Source: a bacterium (GTDB lineage Bacteria; Ratteibacteria; UBA8468). Taken from it: DNA of 10,996 bases. Of the stretch, positions 1 to 7,527 are shown in pieces. The stretch covers positions 1 to 10,996 of the forward strand of contig DAOWFY010000114.1 of assembly GCA_030637775.1 (NCBI GenBank), written 5' to 3'. Both the position numbers and the translations under genes were made by a program. The notes under the pieces were generated by a model. That model saw only the letters and a program-made list of their open reading frames with translations. It had not been told where the DNA came from and made no database searches. Every line of letters starts with the position of its first letter. The stretch's first letter is position 1.

Positions 1-909
1 AAGGCTTTTTCTTTTCTTAAAAAGTATGTAAGACAAAATGATATCGATATTATTCATAGTTATACTCCTCGAAATAATATCTTAAGCGCAGCGGTTGGGA
101 AAATAACGGGTATATCTCTCATTTGGCATGAGAGAAATTTAATATATGGAAAAGAGAAGGATTTAGACCGGAGGTTTTCCTTTCTGCCTGATAGAATAAT
201 CTGTAATTCGCATGCGGTAGCAGAGAGATTTCAAATTCGCGGGAAGATTCCCAAGAAAATAAGGGTCATTTTGAATGGAGTTGACCTGAAAAAATTTCAT
301 CCTCAGATAAGTGGAGATGAAGTAAGGAGAAAGTTTGGGATTGGCGATGATAGGATAATAGTCGGTATGATTGCTAATTTTCATCCGAGAAAAAACCACG
401 AATATTTTATAAGTGCTATGCCAAAGATTATTAAATATTCTCCCGATGTCCTATTTGTAATTGCCGGAGGGGAATATTCTGAGGGAGATAGAGTTAGAGA
501 AGAAAAATTAAAAAGGATGATTAAAGAATTGAATTTAAAGAATCGGGTAATTTTCACCGGGTTTAGAGCCGATGTCCCCCCGGTCCTCGCATCTTTCAAC
601 ATTTTTGTTTTAACCTCTGTCTTAGAAGCTTGCAGCCGTGTTCTTCTTGAAGCGATGGCTATGGCTAAGCCTATTGTAGCCTTAGATAGTGGTGGCAATC
701 CAGAATTGATAGAGAATAACCTCTCGGGAATCCTCGTACCCCCGGATAGTCAGGAGAATTTTATAAAGGCGATTGTATCTTTCCTTGTTGATAAGAATAG
801 GAGGGAAGAATTTGGATTTAAGGCAAGAGAACGGGCAGAGAAATTTTTTGATGTGAAACGTAATGCTAAGGAAACAGACACAGTATATCTTGAGTTGGTA
901 GGTCAATAG
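1..909 (+). CDS. GT4 family glycosyltransferase, 5' partial
   Basis: The frame is open from the first base of the window and ends at TAG 907-909, so the N-terminal Rossmann domain is largely missing. What is visible: an N-terminal-domain remnant with the WHERNL stretch, a domain linker ending in the VILNGVDLKKFHP segment (GT4 enzymes usually have an NGVD/F box here), then the nucleotide-sugar binding C-domain with MIANFHPRKNHEYFI and the E-x7-E signature E209...E217 (EACSRVLLE), followed by GGNPELI. These are standard for retaining GT-B glycosyltransferases of CAZy family GT4, which transfer a sugar from a nucleotide donor to a lipid- or glycan-linked acceptor at the cytoplasmic face of the membrane. 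Donor and acceptor cannot be read from sequence. It is followed after 17 nt by another GT4 gene. An internal ATG at 271 is not the start, because GT4 sequence continues upstream of it. Confidence 0.9.
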   Translation, partial: KAFSFLKKYVRQNDIDIIHSYTPRNNILSAAVGKITGISLIWHERNLIYGKEKDLDRRFSFLPDRIICNSHAVAERFQIRGKIPKKIRVILNGVDLKKFHPQISGDEVRRKFGIGDDRIIVGMIANFHPRKNHEYFISAMPKIIKYSPDVLFVIAGGEYSEGDRVREEKLKRMIKELNLKNRVIFTGFRADVPPVLASFNIFVLTSVLEACSRVLLEAMAMAKPIVALDSGGNPELIENNLSGILVPPDSQENFIKAIVSFLVDKNRREEFGFKARERAEKFFDVKRNAKETDTVYLELVGQ

Positions 910-911
910 AG

Positions 912-920
912 AAAAAGGAG
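912..920 (+). promoter_or_regulatory. Ribosome binding site for the TTG-started GT4 gene
   Basis: A run of A followed by AGGAG (916-920) sits 6 nt before TTG 927. It decides the start of the second glycosyltransferase, which begins with TTG and reads MKIGIDAREI, the usual N-terminus for this GT4 subgroup. Confidence 0.7.
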
Positions 921-926
921 AAATAT

Positions 927-2057
927 TTGAAAATTGGGATTGATGCTCGGGAGATTCAAAACGGAGTTTATACAGGTATTGGCAGGTCGTTAGCAAATTT
1001 TTTAGAATATTTTTCAATGTTAAATAAGGATGACGAATGCATTCTCTTTTCCAGCAAGAAGATACCTTTAGATTTTGGTAGAAAGGTCAAGAATATAGTC
1101 ATCGAAGAAGGACTAACATTTTATTGGGACCAGGTAAAGCTTCCATTGGCTATGAGAAGAGAAAGAGTAGATATATTCTATTCGCCTTATTACAAAGTTC
1201 CGTTATTAACCTTCTGTAAAGTAGTCAGCGCTATCTTAGATTTGATGTACTTATCCTTTAAAGAATATAGAAAGAAATTAGGTATTAAGGCAAAGTTATA
1301 TTATATGAGCTTTGGTAAGGGTTTTGCTCATAAGGCTGATAGGATAATCACCGACTCTGAACATGCCAAAAAAGAGATAGTTAAATTTTATAAAATTGCT
1401 GAAGATAGAATAAAAATTATCCCTTTAAGTGTAAACAAAGTATACAATCTCGTAGAGGATAAAATTAAGATAGAAGAGACCAAGGAAAAATACGGTATCA
1501 ATAAGAGATATATCTTGTTTGTCGGTAACTTTAAACCCCATAAAAATGTAAAAACTTTAATTTTGGCCTTTAAAGAAATTACGAACATTCTGCCGGATCT
1601 GGAACTTGTCCTTGTCGGTCCGAAGAAAAATAGTTATCAAGAATTAAAAACTTTAGGAGAGGATTTATCCCTGCAGGATAAAGTCATATTTACTGGTAAG
1701 ATTACCAACTTGTTCGAACTAAAGAATTTATATGATGGAGCTGAACTATTTGTCATGCCATCATTATATGAAGGGTTTGGTTTGCCGGTTGCTGAGGCGA
1801 TGGCTTGCGGACTGCCGGTAGTTGCTTCTGACCGTACTTCCATTCCAGAAGTTGTAGGTAATGCTGGGATTTTGGTTAATCCCTCAGATAATAAAGCATT
1901 TGTTACTACCATATTAAATCTATTGCAGGACCAGCAGATGCGCCTCGAGTTAAGTAAGAGAAGCAAAGAGCAGGCGAATCTATTTTCCGAAGATAGGATT
2001 AATAAGGCAATCTATGATTTATTTCAAGAGGTCTATCACCATGAGATGAAGTTATAG
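927..2057 (+). CDS. GT4 glycosyltransferase, mannosyltransferase (MtfB)-like
   Basis: This is a complete 376-residue GT-B enzyme. It opens with MKIGIDAREI and a TGIGR loop, the N-terminal signature of the MtfB-like GT4 subgroup that includes O-antigen mannosyltransferases. The C-domain shows ILFVGNFKPHKNVKTLI, then the E-x7-E motif E282-E290 (EGFGLPVAE), then MACGLPVVASDRTSIPEVVGNAG, which binds the nucleotide-sugar. Length is normal for the family. The TTG start at 927 is chosen because it has a strong Shine-Dalgarno sequence 6 nt upstream and gives the conserved N-terminus. It probably adds a hexose during assembly of a lipid-linked polysaccharide unit on the cytoplasmic side. Mannose is suggested by subgroup resemblance only. 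The next gene starts 14 nt after its stop. Confidence 0.92.
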   Translation: MKIGIDAREIQNGVYTGIGRSLANFLEYFSMLNKDDECILFSSKKIPLDFGRKVKNIVIEEGLTFYWDQVKLPLAMRRERVDIFYSPYYKVPLLTFCKVVSAILDLMYLSFKEYRKKLGIKAKLYYMSFGKGFAHKADRIITDSEHAKKEIVKFYKIAEDRIKIIPLSVNKVYNLVEDKIKIEETKEKYGINKRYILFVGNFKPHKNVKTLILAFKEITNILPDLELVLVGPKKNSYQELKTLGEDLSLQDKVIFTGKITNLFELKNLYDGAELFVMPSLYEGFGLPVAEAMACGLPVVASDRTSIPEVVGNAGILVNPSDNKAFVTTILNLLQDQQMRLELSKRSKEQANLFSEDRINKAIYDLFQEVYHHEMKL

Positions 2058-2071
2058 AGGCAGCGGATACT

Positions 2072-3232
2072 ATGTTATATAAACTTCCTGAATTTAGCAA
2101 ATCTTTATTTATTGTTAATGATTTTCCCCCAATACTCGGGGGACAATCTACCTACTTCTATAACTTATGGAGGCATCTACCTAGCGAAAAAATTGTAGTA
2201 TTGGCTCCTGTAGTTAATGGTTACAAGGAATTTGATAAAAAGCAAAATTTTGAAATCATCAGGAAAAAATATCTTTTTAATATTCCTTTATTTGGATGGA
2301 TACTCAAGATTACTATTCCCTTACTCCTTTCTTTAATCTTAATTCCAAAAAGAAAGTTAAGTATTATTCACTGTGCCCATATTTTGTCGACCGGTATAGT
2401 TGGATTAATTCTAAAATTTAGTTTTAAAAAACCGTATATTGTTTATACATTCGCTGCAGATATCTTAGGATTTCAAAAATATAAGTTAATAGACAAATTA
2501 ATGCTGATTACCTTAAAAAACGCATATAAAATTATAAGTATAAGCGATTTTACAAAAGGTAAACTTATAGAGAGAGGCATTGAATCTGAAAAAATTATAA
2601 AAATCCTCCCGAGTATTGATTTGGACAAATTTGTTCCTAATGTTAACTCAAAGGAGATAATAAGGAAATATAATCTCCAGAATAAAAAGGTGATTTTAAC
2701 AATAGCACGATTAGTAAAAAGGAAGGGACATGATTTTGTAATTAGAGCTCTTCCGAAAGTATTAGAAAAAGTGCCAAATGCAACTTATTTAATAGTCGGT
2801 GATGGTCCATACTTAAATGAATTGAGAAAATTAGTTAAAGATTTAAAATTAAAGGAAGAAGTAATTTTTGCTGGAAGTGTACCGAATGAAAAGACGATAG
2901 AATATTATAATGCTTGTGATATTTTTATTATGGCAAATAGAGAGATTAAAAGGGAAGGAGATATAGAAGGTTTTGGAATAGTTTTCTTGGAAGCAAATGC
3001 CTGCGGAAAACCAGTCATTGGAGGTAGATCAGGTGGAACGGTTGAGGCAATAGTTGATGCTGAAACTGGTTTATTGATTGATTCCACAGATACAACCCAA
3101 ATCTCAAATGCTCTTATCAAACTTTTGACCAATTCTGAATATGCCAGGGAATTGGGACGAAAGGGGAGATTAAGGGTCGAAAGAGAGTTTACCTGGCAAA
3201 GAAGTATAAATATTTTAAAAAAATTTATATGA
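2072..3232 (+). CDS. GT4 glycosyltransferase, PimB-like
   Basis: This is a 386-residue GT-B glycosyltransferase. The N-terminus FIVNDFPPILGGQSTYFYNL is the glycine-rich acceptor-side loop of PimB-like GT4 enzymes. A hydrophobic stretch near residues 69-90 (FGWILKITIPLLLSLILIP) could seat it on the membrane. The C-domain carries TIARLVKRKGHDFVI, YLIVGDGPY and E299-x7-E307 (EGFGIVFLE), with the preceding REIKREGDI loop typical of phosphatidylinositol-mannosyltransferase relatives. Only a weak purine stretch (AGAGG 2056-2060) precedes ATG 2072, so translation may be coupled to the upstream gene. It is the most AT-rich gene in the window (12 of 60 G+C in line 2221-2280, 17 of 60 in line 2521-2580), unlike the genes to the right. 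Sugar specificity is unknown. Confidence 0.9.
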   Translation: MLYKLPEFSKSLFIVNDFPPILGGQSTYFYNLWRHLPSEKIVVLAPVVNGYKEFDKKQNFEIIRKKYLFNIPLFGWILKITIPLLLSLILIPKRKLSIIHCAHILSTGIVGLILKFSFKKPYIVYTFAADILGFQKYKLIDKLMLITLKNAYKIISISDFTKGKLIERGIESEKIIKILPSIDLDKFVPNVNSKEIIRKYNLQNKKVILTIARLVKRKGHDFVIRALPKVLEKVPNATYLIVGDGPYLNELRKLVKDLKLKEEVIFAGSVPNEKTIEYYNACDIFIMANREIKREGDIEGFGIVFLEANACGKPVIGGRSGGTVEAIVDAETGLLIDSTDTTQISNALIKLLTNSEYARELGRKGRLRVEREFTWQRSINILKKFI

Positions 3233-3270
3233 AACTAGCAATGATGAAGGTTAAAGTGATTACAGATTAA
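3229..3270 (+). other. 13-codon mini-ORF overlapping a GT4 stop (ATGA)
   Basis: ATG 3229 overlaps the TGA stop of the preceding glycosyltransferase as ATGA, the usual operon coupling arrangement. It reads MKLAMMKVKVITD and stops at TAA 3268-3270, 19 nt before the methyltransferase ATG. It may be the remains of a deleted gene's start, or a coupling peptide that carries ribosomes to the weakly marked start at 3290. There is no protein evidence, and chance is possible. Confidence 0.25.
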
Positions 3271-3289
3271 TCCCACATTTTGAGATTTA

Positions 3290-4150
3290 ATGAAGATAAA
3301 TAGGAAAAATCTCTCCTGTAAAATATGTCAGAGTAAAAGAATTTTAGTATTTATTCAGAAGAAGGGTTATCTGATGTTAAAGTGTAGAAACTGTGGCTTT
3401 ATATTTGCGCCATCCATAAATAAAGAGTATATAGAAAGGGTTGTTGAACATTATGAGAGACGAGACCCATTCCTAAGGGTTGCCAAATCCAGGAAGTTTC
3501 TCTATCAGCGATTTCTATCAGAGATAGATAAAAGATTTGCTAAGAAAATAAGAATTCTTGATGTTGGATGTGGACCTGGTTTCTTCCTATCTTTAGCCAG
3601 GCAAAAGGGATGGGATTGTTATGGAGTTGAAGTAGTTTCTTCACTATGTGAAATGGCGAGGAGAAGATATAAACTTAATAATATTATTAACTCAAGATTT
3701 GAGGATATTGAATTCCCTGATTATTATTTTGATATAATTACCTTGTGGAATGTCTTAGATGAAATTGATGCTTTTAAGGAGGTTATTATTAAAGTAAAAC
3801 GAATGCTGAAAGAGGATGGGTTATTATTTATTAGAACGCCAAATGCAACATTTCATTCCTTCTTTTGCCGCCTTCATAATTTTAATTTAGCGCCCCGGAG
3901 AATATTTATTCTTCATATTCGAAATTTTTCCAAAAAGAGTATCCAGATTCTACTTGGAAAAGTCGGTTTTTCTCAGGTAAGGGTTAGAAATTCTTCTCCC
4001 ACTGCAGGAGACCCTTATGGTGGTAAAAAAGGAGTGAAAATCTATAAGTTTTTTGCCTTCCTAATAGCACAACTTCTATTTATCTTAAGTTTTGGTAGAG
4101 TAACCCTTGCTCCATCAATCGAGGTATTTGCTGAAAATGGAAAAAATTAA
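3290..4150 (+). CDS. Zinc-ribbon class I SAM-dependent methyltransferase
   Basis: The 286-residue product has three visible parts. Residues 10-35 form a Cys4 zinc ribbon (C10-x2-C13 and C32-x2-C35, ending CGFIFA). Residues 87-200 are a Rossmann methyltransferase domain with motif I ILDVGCGPG (89-97), the acidic ribose-binding E114 in YGVEVV, and LWNVLDEI as a post-I motif. The C-terminus has a hydrophobic stretch around residues 252-272 (FFAFLIAQLLFILSFG) that probably sits on the membrane. This architecture (zinc ribbon plus Methyltransf_23-like domain) is common in polysaccharide clusters, where such enzymes are thought to methylate sugar or glycan hydroxyls. The exact substrate is not visible. 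The start is fixed by an in-frame TGA at 3281-3283. The RBS is weak. The 3' end overlaps the next glycosyltransferase by 14 nt. Confidence 0.88.
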   Translation: MKINRKNLSCKICQSKRILVFIQKKGYLMLKCRNCGFIFAPSINKEYIERVVEHYERRDPFLRVAKSRKFLYQRFLSEIDKRFAKKIRILDVGCGPGFFLSLARQKGWDCYGVEVVSSLCEMARRRYKLNNIINSRFEDIEFPDYYFDIITLWNVLDEIDAFKEVIIKVKRMLKEDGLLFIRTPNATFHSFFCRLHNFNLAPRRIFILHIRNFSKKSIQILLGKVGFSQVRVRNSSPTAGDPYGGKKGVKIYKFFAFLIAQLLFILSFGRVTLAPSIEVFAENGKN

Positions 4151-5333
4151 GGTCATCCATATCATTACCAGATTGGATAAGGGAGGGGCGGCAGAGAATA
4201 CCCTTTTGACGGTAAAGGGACTAAATGGAGATAGGTATGAGGCTAAAATTATTGCTGGCTGTTTCCGCAGAGATAAAGAGGATTTAAAGGTTGCGAATAC
4301 AAAAATTGAGGTAATTCTTATTCCTGAGATGAGAAGGGTGATTAATCCTTTTCTTGACATTTTAACATTCTTCAAACTATACCTGATGATAAAAAGAGAA
4401 AGACCCCAGATTGTTCATACCCATACCTCAAAGGCCGGATTTTTGGGTCGCTGGGCAGCAAAACTTGCCGATGTCCCGATCATTATCCATACCCCTCATG
4501 GTCATATCTTTTATGGCTATTTTCATTGGCTTATTACAAGATTTTTTATCTTTTTAGAGAGGATAACCAGCTTAATTACCGACTACATTGTCACCTTAAC
4601 CAAAAGGGGGAGAAAGGAACATCTCAGATATAGGATTGGACCTCCCTGCAAATTTATCCCAATTCATAGCGGGATTGAAAGAAAAAGATTTGAAGAAATA
4701 AGAGCCAATCGAGAAGAGAAAAAAAGGGAATTGGGGATCCCTTTAGAGGCAAAGGTGCTGGGAACAATTGGGAGATTGGAACCAATCAAGGGGCATCTCT
4801 ATCTCTTAAAGGCAGCAAAATTGATTGTGGAGAACCCTCGGTTTCAAGAAACAAGATTCTTATTGGTAGGGAGGGGACCTTTAAGAAAAAAATTAGAAAG
4901 AGAGATATCTCTCTTAGGCATCAGGAAGAATGTTCAATTCTTAGGATTCAGGGAGGATATTTCTGAGATTCTAAATATCTTTGATATCTTTGTTCTCCCT
5001 TCCTTGAATGAAGGAATGGGTAGGGTTTTACTGGAGGCGATGCTGATGGGGAAGCCTGTTGTCGCCAGTAATGTCGGCGGTATCCCTGATATTGTTAAAG
5101 ATGAAGAGACAGGTCTCCTTGTTCCTTGCAAGGATTTTAAAGCTTTATCTGAAAGAATTATTGAATTATTGAAGAACCCGGAGAAGGCAAAATTCCTGGG
5201 AAGAAAAGGGAAAGAAAAAGCAGAGGGGGAGGAATTTACGGCTGCTATAATGGTAAAAAGAATTGAGGAATTATATGAAAGGGCAATTAATGAAAAAATT
5301 TCTTCCGGTAACTTTTGTAATTCTATTACTTAG
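4137..5333 (+). CDS. GT4 glycosyltransferase, CapM/EpsD-like
   Basis: Complete GT-B glycosyltransferase of 398 residues when started at ATG 4137, which gives MEKIKVIHIITRLDKGGA, the normal GT4 N-terminus. An in-frame TTG at 4107 would add ten unsupported residues deeper inside the methyltransferase gene. The HTHTSKAGFLGRWAA block followed by IIIHTPHGH is characteristic of the CapM-like GT4 subgroup of capsular and exopolysaccharide transferases. The C-domain has TIGRLEPIKGHLYLL, LVGRGPL and E292-x7-E300 (EGMGRVLLE), then GGIPDIV. It would extend a polyprenyl-linked oligosaccharide in the cytoplasm. The start overlaps the methyltransferase by 14 nt. The stop lies 44 nt inside the next gene, so the C-terminal tail NEKISSGNFCNSIT is encoded in overlap and may not matter for function. 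Confidence 0.92.
   Translation: MEKIKVIHIITRLDKGGAAENTLLTVKGLNGDRYEAKIIAGCFRRDKEDLKVANTKIEVILIPEMRRVINPFLDILTFFKLYLMIKRERPQIVHTHTSKAGFLGRWAAKLADVPIIIHTPHGHIFYGYFHWLITRFFIFLERITSLITDYIVTLTKRGRKEHLRYRIGPPCKFIPIHSGIERKRFEEIRANREEKKRELGIPLEAKVLGTIGRLEPIKGHLYLLKAAKLIVENPRFQETRFLLVGRGPLRKKLEREISLLGIRKNVQFLGFREDISEILNIFDIFVLPSLNEGMGRVLLEAMLMGKPVVASNVGGIPDIVKDEETGLLVPCKDFKALSERIIELLKNPEKAKFLGRKGKEKAEGEEFTAAIMVKRIEELYERAINEKISSGNFCNSIT
5278..5283 (+). promoter_or_regulatory. Ribosome binding site supporting start at 5290
   Basis: AAAGGG ends 6 nt before ATG 5290, which gives a classic short signal peptide (MKKFLPVTF...). A competing GAGGA at 5265-5269 lies 5 nt before ATG 5275, which would add five residues (MKGQL). 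Both remain possible. Confidence 0.5.
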
Positions 5334-6753
5334 TATTTCTTCAACTGGCAGGAGCCAGGAAGGACTAAGATATATTCCTGGAGTTATTCATCTCCATAGT
5401 AATGTTAGCACCGGTATCTATTCCATTAAGGAACTTGCTCAACTTGCTCAAGCCAAAGATATTCCTATTATAATTATTACCGATCATCTCTTATTGAAAG
5501 CCGAATATGGCCTTCCACCCCTCCAGAGAATAATAAAGAAAAGGGTAGAAAAAGGTTCTATCCTTCGTTCGGGAGTAAAAGAGTATTTAAGTCAGATTGA
5601 AGAGGTAGATAAGAGTTATCCTTCCTTATCAATTATTCCCGGGGCTGAGGTTGCTCCTTTCTATTTCTGGACAGGTAACTACTTCAGAAAGGACTTGACT
5701 CTCCGTAATTTGCATAAGCAGCTCTTGGTGATTGGATTGGATAAGGGCGATGACTACCTTAGAATGCCTGTTGTTGGCAATTACCATTTTTCTCTCTCAT
5801 GGGAGAATCTCCTTCGGTTATGGCCCTTGGTGCTCATTCTTCTTGGGCTCTGGATGATAAAAAGAAGGAGAAAAAGCAAATTCTGGTTTAGAACACAGAG
5901 CTTTATTCTCTCCTCCCATCCTTACCGAAGATTGGGAATAGTCCTTTTTCTCTTAGGGCTACTATTTCTCTTCAATGAACTTCCCTATTTCCCTTATGAC
6001 CAATACCATGGAGATAGAGATAATCTGCCCTATCAGGATTTGATTGATTATGTTAATGAGAGAAATGGTTTGACCTTCTGGTCAGCACCTGAGGCACCAA
6101 GTCAGCAAAAGCTCAGAGGTATCACCCTTTCCACTCTTCCCTATCCCGAAGCACTTCTCCAGACCAAAGATTATACCGGCTTTGCCTCTCTCTATGAGGG
6201 TTATAGAGAGGTAGGGGGTCCGGGAGGCATCTGGGATAGGGTTTTAATTGAATACTGCCAGGGAAAAAGGGATAAACCGGTCTGGACGATTGGGGAAGTA
6301 GACTATCATTGTCCTCTTGAGCGCAAAGAAATTGATGAGGTCCAGACCGTCTTTCTTTTATCCAAAATTGACGAAAACTCTATTATAGCCGCTTTAAGGA
6401 AAGGGAGATGCTATGTCCTTCGGAGAGCAAAGGAATATAAATTGGTTCTTGAAAATTTTACTCTTTCTATCTCCGGTGGTAAAATAAAACTAATGGGGGA
6501 TACCTTAATCACAGAAGAACTCCCCCGGATTAATTTTGCTCTTTCCAGTTCCGATGGAAAGAGAAGAAAAGTGAGGGTAAAATTGATTCGCTCCGGAAGG
6601 ATCATCAGGGAATTTGTCGGTCTTACGCCAATGAAGAGAAAATTTTACGATTATTCCCTGCCCGAAGGAGAGAAAGGTTACTACCGACTGGATGTTGAAA
6701 CCCAATATTCCCATAAGATCCTTACCAATCCGATATTTGTGAGAAGGAAATAG
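5290..6753 (+). CDS. Exported CehA/McbA-like PHP metallohydrolase split by a membrane hairpin
   Basis: The 487-residue product starts with a signal peptide or anchor (residues 1-22). PHP-domain metal motifs follow: HLH 34-36, TDH 64-66, PGAE 117-120, H142 in HKQLLVIG, and VDYH 337-340. Between the PHP halves lie two membrane segments (about 174-190 and 215-232) joined by a basic loop (KRRRKSK 191-197), so by the positive-inside rule both halves face the periplasm. Where the family usually has a metal-binding His in an AHPE-type motif, this protein reads SAPE (265-268), so one ligand appears to be missing. Residues about 380-487 look like a beta-sandwich ending in NPIFV, as in CehA/McbA relatives. 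Probably a membrane-held phosphoester or ester hydrolase; its substrate is unknown. Context suggests a role with the polysaccharide. The start codon is ambiguous (5290 or 5275). Confidence 0.78.
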   Translation: MKKFLPVTFVILLLSISSTGRSQEGLRYIPGVIHLHSNVSTGIYSIKELAQLAQAKDIPIIIITDHLLLKAEYGLPPLQRIIKKRVEKGSILRSGVKEYLSQIEEVDKSYPSLSIIPGAEVAPFYFWTGNYFRKDLTLRNLHKQLLVIGLDKGDDYLRMPVVGNYHFSLSWENLLRLWPLVLILLGLWMIKRRRKSKFWFRTQSFILSSHPYRRLGIVLFLLGLLFLFNELPYFPYDQYHGDRDNLPYQDLIDYVNERNGLTFWSAPEAPSQQKLRGITLSTLPYPEALLQTKDYTGFASLYEGYREVGGPGGIWDRVLIEYCQGKRDKPVWTIGEVDYHCPLERKEIDEVQTVFLLSKIDENSIIAALRKGRCYVLRRAKEYKLVLENFTLSISGGKIKLMGDTLITEELPRINFALSSSDGKRRKVRVKLIRSGRIIREFVGLTPMKRKFYDYSLPEGEKGYYRLDVETQYSHKILTNPIFVRRK

Positions 6754-6798
6754 GTAGTGGTCAACCTTGGTTGACAGCCGAGTGAACTCGGCAACTAC
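6754..6798. repeat. REP-like 45-nt double-hairpin element (opposed REP pair)
   Basis: The element begins at the base after the TAG stop of the PHP gene. An outer 5-bp stem GTAGT (6754-6758) / ACTAC (6794-6798) encloses two perfect 7-bp hairpins with 2-nt loops: GTCAACCTTGGTTGAC (6760-6775) and GCCGAGTGAACTCGGC (6777-6792). Single unpaired bases stand at 6759, 6776 and 6793. Read from either strand it starts with GTAG followed by a hairpin, the layout of REP sequences moved by REP-associated Y1 transposases (RAYTs). It therefore looks like two opposed REPs joined as a minimal BIME. No RAYT gene is in the window and no second copy was found by eye. Confidence 0.75.
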
Positions 6799-6828
6799 AG
6801 AAAACAAAATGGCTTTATAAAGGTTTAG

Positions 6829-7527
6829 ATGATCTGCGCTATTCATCAACCTCAGTTTCTGCCTTGGCTGGGATACTTCGATAAGATCGATAAGAGCGAT
6901 ATCTTTGTTTTTCTGGATAATGTCCAGTATAAGAAGAATGAATGGCAAAATCGCAATAGAATCAAAATTGCTCATGGCTGGCAATGGCTGACGATTCCGG
7001 TAAAATACAGATTTGGACAAAGGATCAATGAAATTCTCATTGATTATAGCAAAGACTGGAGACCAAAGCATTGGCAGGCGCTGATTACAAATTATCAAAA
7101 GAGCCCCTACTTTAAAGATTACCGGGATTTCTTTCAGAAGGTTTATCAACAGAACTGGCGCTATTTAGCCGAGATCAATATTTATTTAATTAGGAAATTA
7201 ATGAAATTTTTAGGAATAGAAAAGGAGATGAAGAAGGCCTCCGATTTAGGAATCAAAGGTGAGAAGACAATAAGACTTGTCGAAATCTGCAAAGTTTTAG
7301 GAGCAGATACCTATCTTTCTGGTCAGGGAGCGAAGGATTACCTTGATTTAGAAAAGTTTAAAAGAGCAAAGATAGAGGTCATTTTTCAGGAGTTTGCTCA
7401 TCCAATATATCGGCAGAACTACCAGGGTTTTGAACCCAATCTTTCGATCATTGATCTTCTCTTTAATGAAGGGAAGAAAAGCCTCAGCCTGCTCCGAGGC
7501 AGAGCAAAGAAAGATAAAAATGTATGA
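6829..7527 (+). CDS. WbqC-family protein
   Basis: The 232-residue product matches the WbqC-like family (PF08889) over its full length. It opens with IHQPQFLPWLGYFDKI (H6-Q7-P8), followed by SDIFVFLDNVQYKKNEWQNRN (23-43) and, later, the TYLSGQGAKDYLD block (161-173), all hallmark segments. WbqC proteins occur in O-antigen and exopolysaccharide loci and are proposed to take part in modifying amino sugars, but the reaction is not firmly established to my knowledge. ATG 6829 is preceded by AAAGG (6819-6823) at 5 nt and follows the REP-like element, so it may start a new translational block. Its last 8 nt overlap the start of the ATPase gene. Together with PIG-L and DegT downstream it forms a likely amino-sugar module. 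Confidence 0.9.
   Translation: MICAIHQPQFLPWLGYFDKIDKSDIFVFLDNVQYKKNEWQNRNRIKIAHGWQWLTIPVKYRFGQRINEILIDYSKDWRPKHWQALITNYQKSPYFKDYRDFFQKVYQQNWRYLAEINIYLIRKLMKFLGIEKEMKKASDLGIKGEKTIRLVEICKVLGADTYLSGQGAKDYLDLEKFKRAKIEVIFQEFAHPIYRQNYQGFEPNLSIIDLLFNEGKKSLSLLRGRAKKDKNV

Noticed and set aside
5436-5456. Tandem 9-nt repeat CTTGCTCAA x2 in the PHP gene.
   Set aside because: It encodes LAQLAQ within an ordinary helix of the PHP domain; two copies are not evidence of a repeat system.
6771-6801. Possible sigma-70 promoter: TTGACA at 6771-6776 before wbqC.
   Set aside because: The hexamer is part of the REP-like hairpin arm, and only poor -10 candidates (ACTACA at 17 nt, TACAGA at 19 nt) lie at useful spacing.
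6505-7149. A 214-codon open frame on the minus strand across the PHP/WbqC junction.
   Set aside because: It has no recognisable motifs and lies opposite two well-supported + strand genes, including the strongly conserved WbqC N-terminus; it is a frame shadow.
7480-7500. GCCTC/GAGGC hairpin near the end of wbqC as a terminator or attenuator.
   Set aside because: It has only a 5-bp stem with a 10-nt loop, lies inside coding sequence and has no following T-run; it is likely chance.
7394-7519. Upstream start (ATG 7394) for the ATPase.
   Set aside because: The 42 added residues lie inside wbqC in another frame and do not match the ExeA family, whose N-terminus is MYEEYWGLKEKPF as given by ATG 7520.
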